From positions 4,216,501 through 4,280,500 of the forward strand of contig NZ_WUQX01000001.1 in NCBI RefSeq assembly GCF_009830285.1: DNA of 64,000 nt, in the 5' to 3' direction. The notes below the pieces were generated by a model that was not told the origin of the DNA, searched no databases, and saw nothing but the letters and a program-made list of their open reading frames with translations. Both the position numbers and the translations under genes were made by a program. This stretch comes from Sporofaciens musculi. Its GTDB lineage: Bacteria; Bacillota; Clostridia; Lachnospirales; Lachnospiraceae. This document shows positions 9,147 to 18,379 of the stretch, piece after piece. Each line of letters begins with the position of its first letter. Position 1 is the stretch's first letter.

Positions 9147-10218
9147 TTTCATCACCAGTTGAACTATATTGCCGTAATGCGTATTTGTATTCTACGTCAC
9201 ATTTCAGTAATAATGATGGAATTTCAATAATATCTTGAGGCTTATGATAAATGCTAAGAGCCATCCTTGGTCTGTATTTTCTAATCGTCTCTTTTGCTCC
9301 CAACAGTGCCTGATACTCTGCCCCTTCAATATCCATCTTAATAAAAGTGGCTTTCCTTCCATTCAGCACGTTATCAATAGTATCAAGTTCAACTATCTCA
9401 TTTCCATCATCCGCCGCAAGTCTGGAAGTTTTAGAATAGTCACCTGCAAATCCCAAGCTTAACTGCTTATCCCACATGCCTTTTTCAATCAGTTCTACAT
9501 CATGTATGCCGTTATCCGCATAAAATCTCCTACATTTTTCAATGCAGTATGGGTTTGCCTCAAATCCATATATAGCCTCATATTTTCCATTCGCCCACCT
9601 AACAAAATCTCCAGATGAAGCGCCATCATAAACACCGCCATCTATAAAAACTTCATTTTCTCCGGGACTGAAATAATCAAAATACTGCCAACCGACAATT
9701 CCATCCAATATCCCCATACAACCAGGGTATAATATACGCTCTTTAGGAAAACCTTCCTCTAAAAGTTGTTCAAGTATATCCTGACGGTACTTGCTGCTTC
9801 CAACTATACAGATATAGTCTCTGTATTGAATTTCAAGTTGGTGCGGTGATATTACCCTGCACCCCATTATTTCCTTTCCCCAATTAGCCGCTTTATTATC
9901 GCAAAAAAGCAAAGGTATATCTCGATACTCGGACATCTTAATAAGACGGCAGGTCTGTCTCCCCTTAACACCACATCCAAATATTATTATTCCCGCCTTA
10001 TCAGTAATGGACTCACACATTTTATCCAATTTTGAAATTTTCCACAGCCAATTATATTTTTTACTGAGGTCAAAAATGTCATCAATCAGCTCATTTTCAT
10101 TTCTATAAAATAGATGTTTTAATCTGATATAAAACAATTCTCTGGACAGTTCATCTGCCAATCTATTTTCAATTTCTGCTATCATCTTAGAAACTTTATG
10201 CATGTCCTGTAATTCCAT
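9127..10218 (-). CDS. FkbM family methyltransferase with N-terminal Rossmann-like domain (first of three)
   Basis: A 363-residue intact copy. Residues 75-165 are the small Rossmann-like domain (GIIIFGCGVKGRQT). Residues 185-363 are an FkbM-type SAM-dependent methyltransferase: motif I is FIDGGVYDGASSGDF, and the family hallmark [16 protein letters not shown] lies near residue 294. FkbM enzymes O-methylate sugars and polyketides. It is the only undamaged member of a tandem of three and is most similar by eye to the third copy at 11390-12476, which points to local duplication. The acceptor is unknown. Confidence 0.84.
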   Translation of the reverse strand: MELQDMHKVSKMIAEIENRLADELSRELFYIRLKHLFYRNENELIDDIFDLSKKYNWLWKISKLDKMCESITDKAGIIIFGCGVKGRQTCRLIKMSEYRDIPLLFCDNKAANWGKEIMGCRVISPHQLEIQYRDYICIVGSSKYRQDILEQLLEEGFPKERILYPGCMGILDGIVGWQYFDYFSPGENEVFIDGGVYDGASSGDFVRWANGKYEAIYGFEANPYCIEKCRRFYADNGIHDVELIEKGMWDKQLSLGFAGDYSKTSRLAADDGNEIVELDTIDNVLNGRKATFIKMDIEGAEYQALLGAKETIRKYRPRMALSIYHKPQDIIEIPSLLLKCDVEYKYALRQYSSTGDETILYVY

Positions 10219-10278
10219 ACCTTTTTCTCCTCAATTATATTTTCCGGTCATACCAAGCGTCAGAAATTCATTTATAGT

Positions 10279-11359
10279 TTAATATGCATATAAAACCGTC
10301 TCCCAATTGCAGGTAGTATAGTGTCTTATTGCCAGTTTATAATCAGGATTAATTGACAATATTATATGTGGGATTTCGATAATGTCTTCTGGCTTATGAT
10401 ATAAACATATTGCAAGTTTGGGCCTATACTTCTTAATTGTTTTCAAAGCGCCTAAAAGGCTTTGATATTCGGCCCCTTCAATATCCATTTTAATAAAAGT
10501 TACCCCCCTTAATAACATCATCAATCGGTACAGTTTCAACCATGATATTGCCACAATCCGTTATCATTGCACCCGCATTATAATCATCCCCGTTAAATGC
10601 TAAAAAACCTTTATTACTCCATGTCCCTTTCTTAATTAAGTTCACCTTGTTCATAATTCCCATTTCATCAAATCGACATTTACATCTATTGGCTGAGCTT
10701 GGATTTGCTTCAAATGCATATATTTTTTTCCAGCCTTTGCACCATTTTGTAAATTCTATTGATGTGCTTCCATCATAGCATCCTGCATCCACAAAGATTT
10801 CATCTTTACTTTCTGATTTAAAATAATCAAAATATTGTTTTCCACACACACCGACAATATTTCCGCCAAAAGGATTAAGAATTCTTTCCTGCGGAAAACC
10901 TGAAAAAACAATTTGATCATATAGTTCCTGTCTATATCTCGGAGTTGATATAATAGCAATGCTATTGCGATAATCTTTCATCAGTTTAGCCACATCAATG
11001 GCACAAAACCCCTTTTCTTCAAGAGCATTTCTGACTTTCGTACTATTATCCAAAAAAACTATATTGAAATCTTTATAACGTGAATTTTTTAATATATTAT
11101 AGGTGCGCATACCATATCTTCCCGCACCGCAGATTATAATACTTTCTATTTGATTAAGAACACCAAAAATATGATCAACTTCGTCCAACCTCCAATTTTT
11201 AGAGATGTATGGAAGCTGATCAAGGAATTCCTCGTTGTTTTTATAAATAAGAGCATTCATTCGCAAATCATATATCTTTTTTGATTCCTCATCCTGCAGT
11301 TTTCCACGAATATCATTAACCTTTTCTAACATATCGTACATAATTTTTGTCTCTATCAT
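10279..11359 (-). pseudogene. FkbM family methyltransferase, frameshifted at a G6 run (second of three)
   Basis: The reading frame from 11359 covers the N-terminal helices, the Rossmann-like domain (IIICGAGRYGMRTY) and SAM motif I (FVDAGCYDGSTS). It then ends shortly after codons VIKGGNFY. The continuation ([18 protein letters not shown] and the C-terminus to 10279) is in another frame. The shift lies at the C6 run 10503-10508 (G6 on the coding strand); one G fewer gives [14 protein letters not shown] and a full-length protein of about 360 residues. Either the gene is disrupted, the run is variable, or the base call is wrong. It is more diverged than the other two tandem copies. Confidence 0.8.
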
Positions 11360-11389
11360 ATCTTCTCTCCCAAGTTTTCTGTATTTATA

Positions 11390-12476
11390 TTAAAACACAT
11401 ACAATATCGTTTCATCAGCAGTCGAGCTGTATTGTCTTAATGCAAATTTATAACTGTCATCATATTTTAACAATAGTGCAGGAATCTCAATAATATCCTG
11501 AGGCTTGTGATACACGCTTAATGCCATTCTTGGTCGATATTTCTTTATTGTCCTCTCGGCTCCCAAAAGAGCGCGATACTCAGCCCCCTCAATATCCATC
11601 TTAATAAAAGTAGCCCTTCGTCCGCTAAGCACATTATCTATGGTGTCTGCCTCAACCACAACATTCCCTTCATCTGAAATTCTTGATGCGCCGGAATGAG
11701 TACTTGCAAAAACCATTTTTGCTCTTTCATTCCACATACATTTTTCAACAAATTCTACATCATGTATGCCATTTTTGTTGTAGTATTCCTTACAACGCTC
11801 AATACAGTATGGATTTGCTTCAAATCCGTAAATAGCCTTATATTTTCCCTTAGTCCATTTTATGAAATCATCGGATGATCCTCCGTCATACACTCCTCCG
11901 TCAATAAAAATTTCATTATCCTCCGGAGTTAAATAGTCAAAATATTGCCACCCCACTATCCCAAACAATATTCCTATATATGGGTATAATATATTTTTGT
12001 TTGGAAATCCTTCATGTAAAAGTTGCTGCAATATGTCCTGTCGATACTTACTGCTTCCTATTACACAAATACAATCACGGTATCTGGTTCTGAGTTCTTC
12101 TGGCGATATAACATCGCACCCAAACACTTTCTTCCCCCAGATTTCTTTATTGTTGTCACAAAAAGAAGGAAGGAATATCTTTATATTTAGATCCCCTAAA
12201 AAGACGATATATCTGTTTACCGTTAATGCCGCATCCGAATATCACTATTCCTGATATGTCAAAAACAGATTCACACATACGATCCATCTGATATACTTCC
12301 CATTCCCAGTTGTATTTTTCCGCAATATCAAGAATATCATTTCTCAAATCATCAACATCTCTGTAAATCATATTTCTGAGCCTGGCATGAAATAAATCCT
12401 TTGATAATTCATCAGTCAGTCTGCTTTCAATCCTTGTTATCAGTTCCGAAATATTGCCCATATCACTCATTTGCAT
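11390..12476 (-). pseudogene. FkbM family methyltransferase, frameshifted at a T5 run (third of three)
   Basis: The N-terminal 106 codons (from 12476) encode the helical start and Rossmann-like domain (GIVIFGCGINGKQIYRL) and end at KDIPSFFL-stop. The remainder (VISPEELRTRYRD onward, FkbM hallmark [16 protein letters not shown]) is one frame away. Removing one T from the coding-strand T5 (A5 at 12160-12164 on the plus strand) restores a protein that aligns throughout with the first FkbM copy, reading FCDNNKEIWGKKVFGCDVIS at the junction. The single-base nature and otherwise intact sequence favour a recent mutation or a sequence error. Confidence 0.8.
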
Positions 12477-12530
12477 GGTTTCTTCCCCCTTTAATCACAC
12501 TATAAACATACTACATTCTTCTTAATTTCT

Positions 12531-13582
12531 TCACCTGGTTGATACCAGATAATTTATGAATATTTCAAGACTGTTATCCGGACTTTCAAATGTGTTCTCT
12601 CGGAAATAACAGTTTTGAATTGAAAACTCAGTATTATTTTCTTTTATCATTCCATCGGCCGATATTATATAATTCCGAGAGTTATTTTCTTTATAATTTG
12701 TAACATCAACATAGATACTGTCATAGCCTGTTTCACATATATTCCAACAAACCTCATCCTTCCTAACTTCAAATAATTCCTCTATTTTTTAGAGTATCGA
12801 TTGATTCTGAGCATTTTATTGTAATATACTGGTGAAAAATAAACATACTCTCCCAGTATCCTAGAGGACGAAAATCTCATATTCCATGGGCAATTTCTGT
12901 CTACTTTCTTCAATTGGATCACTTCAATTATTTCATTTTTCTTTTCATCCCATATCAATACTTCGTCTCCAATTCCCGATAACCAGAAGTACTCACCATC
13001 AAAAGTTACAGTCAATATAGACAAATCCACATTTTTTATCTTAACTTTTTTGTAGCCTTATTTTCAAAATCAAAAATACATATTGTTCCATATCCAAAAT
13101 TCGGCCAATACATTTTATTATTGACTCGACAACCATTATCAAAAGCAATGGCTGGTTCAACATTTTCACCCTTCCATATAGCATTTTTTGCATCTAAAGA
13201 GTGCATGTTCAGCACCATCCGCTTACCACCATCAAAAGGCTCGCCAAACATATATATATCTTCTTCATAAGCAATAGCTTTTTTATATCTGTATCCCCCA
13301 ATATTCTTCACATACACGAATTCCAGACTTTGAGTATCTAAAATAGATATGAATTCACCATTAACATAAGGAACAAATACCAGCATATTCTTATATTTTA
13401 CGCAATCCGAATACATAAATTCATGCCAGACATATGGTTTATTCATTTCCTGAATCACCCGAAGAGAAGAAGAACCCTTTTCAAGCATAAAGGTGCCAGG
13501 CGAATTATATGATTTAAAATACAAAGTCCCATTAATATTTGAAATTGCAATAATTTGTGGATATTTAATTTCTTTTTTTCAT
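12531..13582 (-). pseudogene. Beta-propeller-like protein, interrupted by three single-base shifts
   Basis: Reading 13582 to 12531 with three corrections gives one protein of about 350 residues that resembles the intact gene at 20135-21166. The corrections are one T fewer in T7 at 13573-13579, one T more at T6 13046-13051, and one T more at T6 12785-12790. Pieces include MKKEIKYPQIIAISNINGTL at the start, repeats of the type GEFISILDTQSLEFV and EVLIWDEKKNEIIE, and a C-terminus ending NYLVSTR before TGA. Each repeat is about 45 residues of four predicted strands, as in a propeller. As written the gene cannot give a full product. Its function is unknown. Confidence 0.6.
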
Positions 13583-13705
13583 CCTTTTTCAATCCTGTTT
13601 TAAGTTAGTATTTTTTTATTGGGGTAAACTCATATCTACATGCATATCAAAGATTTCAATTGTGATATGCCGCCAATCAATATTGAGAATATCAATTTCA
13701 GACTT
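13583..13705 (-). other. Short coding remnant after the aminotransferase-like gene
   Basis: Immediately after the TGA of the gene at 13706-14656, the same frame continues for 28 sense codons (beginning KSEIDILNIDWRH, ending MSLPQ) to the next stop. Composition looks protein-like. An ATGA overlap offers a start that would need one base removed to enter this frame. It may be the remains of a small coupled gene. No function can be given. Confidence 0.25.
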
Positions 13706-14656
13706 TCATCTGATTTCATCCTCGATAATTTTGCACATCGCATTCATATTCTCCAACGAATATCTTTGATCTACCGGTATAGGAAGAATATTAGCCGCAT
13801 ATTCATGTTCAACCGTTCCCACTGGGCACTCTTTGATAACATTCGGCCAGAGTGTGGGCAAATATACAAGCTTATCCGCCAGCCTTTTTTTTGTTTTCAT
13901 TCCATCAGAGATGAGCAGAGGATATGCGAACGGCGCTTCAGACTTTACTGGTTTTAGCCCATTATATTTTGATAATCTGTCTGATACATATTCCCAGTTT
14001 TCATTGCGTCTTGCCTTTATGGCTCCATAATCTAATGCCCTGAGGATATTCTCACTTATGAGAGACATCCGCTTGACTGGCTTACCTTCAAAATATTCAT
14101 TATTGTATTTATATCCCTCATAAAATTTTGAGGCATTTACCTCAAATCGCCCCAAAAGAAATTGCATCCTATCATTGACAATATCCCGTTCATATTCCTT
14201 ATCATTATTTAAGAATGTATATAGGAACGCTCCATCTGGCACACCAAAAAACTTTCTGCAGGAATATATAGTATGAACTCCTACTATTGGACTAGCAAAA
14301 TAATCCTGTGCATTATCCAATATTATATTTCTGTTTCTTTTTACACTCTGCCTAATATATTCTTCAGTAAGCTGTCCGTAAAAATTAACTAAATACAGAA
14401 ACTCATCTTCCTGTACATCGAGTTCAATTATGGGCTTAAAAGCTTTGTCAATATGATAAAATCCTATTTCCACACCATATTTCTCTATCATATGTTTAAC
14501 TGTTTCGCACAGAAAATATGGAAGAAATACCTTCTTAATTGTTTTCGCTTCAAGCATATAACCAAGACAACTTCTCCCACAATTCAAAGCTATTCCATCC
14601 GAATGAAGAATGTCCCCTTCAAATTTTTCAAATTCTATATATCCGCCATATTCCAT
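13706..14656 (-). CDS. DegT/AHBA-synthase-like PLP aminotransferase homologue
   Basis: A 316-residue protein. NCGRSCLGYMLEAK near residue 26 matches the start of the PLP large domain. NIILDNAQDYF carries the Asp expected to contact the pyridine nitrogen. TIYSCRKFFGVPDGAFLY carries a Lys in the position of the Schiff-base lysine of DegT-type enzymes. It is shorter than the usual 360-390 residues and lacks some conserved glycines, so it may be a divergent or specialised member. It sits downstream of wbqC, a common pairing in loci for amino-sugar or amine-decorated glycans. Confidence 0.62.
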   Translation of the reverse strand: MEYGGYIEFEKFEGDILHSDGIALNCGRSCLGYMLEAKTIKKVFLPYFLCETVKHMIEKYGVEIGFYHIDKAFKPIIELDVQEDEFLYLVNFYGQLTEEYIRQSVKRNRNIILDNAQDYFASPIVGVHTIYSCRKFFGVPDGAFLYTFLNNDKEYERDIVNDRMQFLLGRFEVNASKFYEGYKYNNEYFEGKPVKRMSLISENILRALDYGAIKARRNENWEYVSDRLSKYNGLKPVKSEAPFAYPLLISDGMKTKKRLADKLVYLPTLWPNVIKECPVGTVEHEYAANILPIPVDQRYSLENMNAMCKIIEDEIR

Positions 14657-14674
14657 TATTGAACTCGCCTTTTC

Positions 14675-15387
14675 CTATTCTATAATTTTGTAGTCTTCTA
14701 ATATATCCTTTATTTCATTACCTTTACAGAACATCATAATATCTAAAATTGATAACCCCTGTTCAAAATGTCCGATTCTTTGTATATATGGCTTTAGCTC
14801 CGATTCTAAAAATTGTAGCTTAATATTGTTACTCTTATACTTTTCTTTGTCAAAAAAGCTTTGCCCTCCCGGTGGATTAACATAAACATTCCCTTGTAAT
14901 GCTTTAGTTATATATAATGCCCACTCGTCCGGTGCACATATCTTCCCAATTTGTAAATTCATTTTTGAAAAAACACTAAAATCTCCCTTAACCCCTATGA
15001 ACTCACATGTTCTGACAATTGACCTACAATTTAGTTCTGACAAATTACTATATTCTGATTCATATAGAACATCTTTTACAAAATTCATTACTATATCATA
15101 GTTTGGTGCTTTTCGCTTATAAATAGTTAATTTTCCAACTATTGTTTCTCTCCATTTTTTATTATCAGCAATTTCTATATCCTTAATTGGAGTTTCCTGT
15201 GATGCTTTTTTATTGGAACAATTATATAATCCGGATTTCCATTCTGATTTAATACTCGATTTCTATTCACCCATCCGTGGCTGATATACTGTGGCGTATC
15301 GAAAAATATGAACTTATCTACATATTCTATCAAAGAGAAATAACCAATGTATGGAAAAAAATACGGTTGCATTATTCCAATCTTCAT
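14675..15387 (-). pseudogene. WbqC-like family protein, frameshifted at an A6 run
   Basis: The first 65 or so codons (KIGIMQPYFFPYIGYFSLIE, then KFIFFDTPQYISHGWVNRNR) are the hallmark of the WbqC-like family found in O-antigen and capsule loci. The frame then closes. The C-terminal 137 codons, with NPPGGQSFFDKEKY and GLSILDIMMF, follow in another frame. Adding one A to the coding-strand A6 (T6 at 15206-15211) joins them through IKKASQETPIKDIEIADN into about 237 residues, the normal family length. The biochemical activity of WbqC proteins is not established; they usually accompany aminotransferases of sugar modification. Confidence 0.78.
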
Positions 15388-15432
15388 TCACGATACCTCC
15401 TTTTTTGTCCCTTTGCCATACAAAGCCTCCCT

Positions 15433-16169
15433 TTAAAAGAGATCCGCAATCATATCTACTTCTTCATCCGATAACCCCTCGTATAACGGCAAAGTAAGCA
15501 CTTGTTCTGCTAACGACCTTGCGCAAGGGATATCAATGTATCTGTATTTATTCTTAAAGCACGCCTGGTCTGATGTTACAGGATAGAAATATTTTCTTGC
15601 ATGCACACCATTTTCTTTTAATTTTTCATATATTTCATTTCTGCTGCTTTTATATGTATTAGTAATTAATATGGGGAAGTATGCATAATTTTTTGTGGAT
15701 TTTTCGTTTCCTTCAAAAGTGATAATCCCTTCAATTTCTCTTAATCTTCTGATATAATGTTCAACAATATGCTTTCTCGCTTCCATAGCGCTACTGATAT
15801 GTTTTAAATTGCACAAACCCATAATTGCACAAAATTCATTCATTTTTGCGTTTGCGCCAACCTGGGTAACCAGTTCTTCTCCACGTATACCAAAATTTTT
15901 AAGATTATAAAGTTTTTCATATATTTTATGGTCGTTAAAAGTAACTGCTCCTCCTTCGACCGTATTAAACACCTTTGTCGCATGAAAGCTGAATACAGAA
16001 GCATCCCCATATACGCCTATTCCGTTGCCCTCATGCTCGATCCCAAAAGCATGTGCTGCATCATATATTACTTTTATGTTGTACTTTTCAGCTATTTTCT
16101 GTATTTCTTCTACGTTACACACATGCCCATATACATGCACCGGAATAATCGCGACCGTTTTCTCAGTAA
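15433..16169 (-). pseudogene. DegT/DnrJ/EryC1/StrS aminotransferase, 5' end lost at the IS element
   Basis: About 245 C-terminal residues remain, in frame from the IS boundary (TEKTVAIIPVHVYGHVCN). The PLP-binding region VIYDAAHAFG and the Schiff-base lysine segment SFHATKVFNTVEGG are intact, and the C-terminus is complete. Some 110-120 N-terminal residues are missing. The IS element at 16170-17756 replaces them, and the sequence beyond the IS is a different gene. The locus therefore suffered a deletion and not just an insertion. The enzyme would have made a 4- or 3-amino sugar nucleotide. Confidence 0.85.
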
Positions 16170-17756
16170 CTCAAACTTCGCACTTGAATAAGTACCTATG
16201 CACCTTGAAAATTCAATAATAACTGACATAAAAATAGCATGAAACCGTCTGGTTTTGATATAATTGAGTTGTTCAGAAACAATCATATATCCGGAGGCTC
16301 ATGCTATGAATAAAAGTATAACACAAGACAATCAAAATGATAACCAGATTTCGAAATCTATCAGAAGATTTTTTACACGGTTTCATCTTTCTTCTGCATT
16401 GAAAACTGCTAATGCCTACAAAAAGAAGGGAATTTCTGCAGCACTGATTTTTCAGTATCTGTTTCTTTTGATATTTTCAAACAGAAGTATGTATATGAAC
16501 CTGCTGATTGGAAAAGACTCACCGGATTTTGCAAAAGATACGGTTTATCGTTTTATGAAAATGCTCCAGATTAACTGGATTCGGTTCACAACGGTTTTAT
16601 CCAGCCGAATCATTAGGGATGCCATTGCTCCACTTGATTCCGCAGACCGTGTCAACGTACTGATCATTGACGATTCCATGTTTGAACGTAACCGTTCCAA
16701 AAAGTGGAACTTCTTGCAAAGGTATATGACCATGCAAAACATTGTTATAAATTTGGTTTTCGCATGCTTACATTAGGCTGGTCAGACGGAAGCACTTTTC
16801 TCCCGGTCAACAGTGTCCTTCTCTCCACCGAAAATAAAAAGAACAGAATCAATGAAGCAAAGGAAACGGATAAAAGAACGGTTGGATATAAGCGCCGTAT
16901 GCTTGCTGTCAAGAAAGGAACGATCGCCATGCTGGAACTTTTAAAATCTGCTAAAAAGGCTGGTATTCCGGCTAAATACGTTCTGTTTGACAGCTGGTTC
17001 TCTTCTCCAAGCTCTTCATGCTGTCAAAGAAATCGGATATGATGTAATTGCAATGGTAAAGAAAACACCTAAAATGTTCTTCCGGTATAACAGCGAAGAT
17101 ATGCCGCTGACAACTATTTACAAGAAAAACAGGAAACGGCGTGGACGTTCCCGGTATCTGCTTTCCGTCATGGTAGATGTTGTAAAGGAAGGAAAAACCA
17201 TCCCTGCCAAAGTGGTCTATATCCGTAACAAAAACAAGAGAAAGGAATATCTTTGTCTCATTTCCACAGACGTGAGTCTGAGTGAAGAAGAGATTATCCG
17301 CATTTATGGAAAACGTTGGGATATTGAAGTATTCTTTAAAGTCTGCAAGAGCTATCTTAATCTAAGTAAAAATGCAGATCCCTATCTTATGATGCAATGA
17401 CTGCCCATACAGCAATCGTTTTTACAAGATATATGATGCTTTCCCTGGAGAACCGGGAATCTAATGATACCCGTTCTATGGGGGAACTGTTTTTATACTT
17501 TTCTGATGAGATGTCTGATATCACATGGATACAGGCTTTTCAAATACTGCTTCAAATGTTCAGAACTCTGCTTGTGGATCAGATAGATATATCTGATGAA
17601 AAAATCGACGAGCTGGTAAAAGCATTTATGGATGCAATACCTGCACTTTTAAAATCGAAGCTGCAAGTGGCATAATTGACTGAACATTGACAACTAAATA
17701 CTGCCAGATATTGAATTTTCAAGGTGCATAGCTAAAATCTATGTGCGAAGTTTGAG
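16170..17756 (+). mobile_element. IS4-family-like insertion sequence, decayed copy (1587 bp)
   Basis: Ends are the 14-bp inverted repeat CTCAAACTTCGCAC. Inside each end there is a further shared block of about 22 bases beginning TATGCACCTTGAAAATTC. It matches the element at 54613-56202 almost base for base but lacks 2 bases in a CTCT stretch and 1 base in an AAAGAA stretch. The flanking 7-mers differ (TCAGTAA and TTCTTTA), so there is no target duplication. The two flanks belong to different truncated genes. Confidence 0.9.
16306..17675 (+). pseudogene. IS4-type DDE transposase, inactivated
   Basis: The start ATG at 16306 has GGAGG eight bases upstream. The frame carries the first catalytic Asp in VLIIDDSMFERN, then needs a -1 shift at CAAAAAG (16698-16704), as in the other copy. 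Two further lesions exist only here. A 2-base loss near 17015 breaks the frame in the second Asp region (LFDSWFSSPSS), and a 1-base loss near 17371 breaks it after the Y-R-E-K motif YGKRWDIEVFFK. With three interruptions this copy should make no active transposase, although its ends could still be moved in trans. Confidence 0.88.
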
Positions 17757-18351
17757 TTCTTTATCTTATCCTTCTGGGGCGTTACTCCCCCAAAATACCA
17801 TTCATATCCCTTATATTCCGTATACTCTTTAAAATTCTCCAGATTCACTCCTGCATAAATCATTGGATGGGTAGTCAGATAATTCATTTCATGATTTTGA
17901 ACCACTTCTGTCCCTACTGCAAAGCTGCAAAATGCACCTATTGATTCGATATACGGATGGTTTCTGCATAACGGTCCATAGCTGTATTTTCCGATTGCAG
18001 TTACCCCCCTGCTGAACTTGACACGCCTGAAATCTCTGCAATATTCTCATTTTTTAAATACTTTACAACATCCGCTTTCAAACTGTCATAAATATTCTGA
18101 TCTATACTGGACAATATCAAACAATAGTCCCTGCAATCAATCTTTTCCAGATAAGATAATTCCCTTATTTTTAAGTTATACTTACACAAATGATTATCTA
18201 AAACGTACGCTTCTTGTATACCATATGAAACATTTAGTATCCTCTTAACCTGCATCCCAATATCACCGAATGGGAAAATAATAAATTTATCAAATCCCTG
18301 CTCTAACTTTCCTTCAATACATTTTTTTATCTGACTTGTAAGTCCTGCCAT
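17757..18351 (-). pseudogene. PglD-like N-domain plus hexapeptide acyltransferase, frameshifted and truncated by IS
   Basis: The 116 codons from 18351 form a small Rossmann-like domain (FIIFPFGDIGMQVKRIL), the module recurring through the cluster, ending SSSAGG-stop. The next frame continues AIGKYSYGPLCRNHPYIESI and GAFCSFAVGTEV, a left-handed beta-helix acyltransferase of the CatB/xenobiotic type. Removing one base from the coding-strand G6 (C6 at 18004-18009) joins the parts as SSSAGVTAIGKYSYG. The 3' end is cut off at the IS boundary after about 80 codons of the second domain. It would have O- or N-acetylated a sugar. Confidence 0.75.
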
Positions 18352-18379
18352 AATCCTTTTATTTCCTCATTCTGACACT

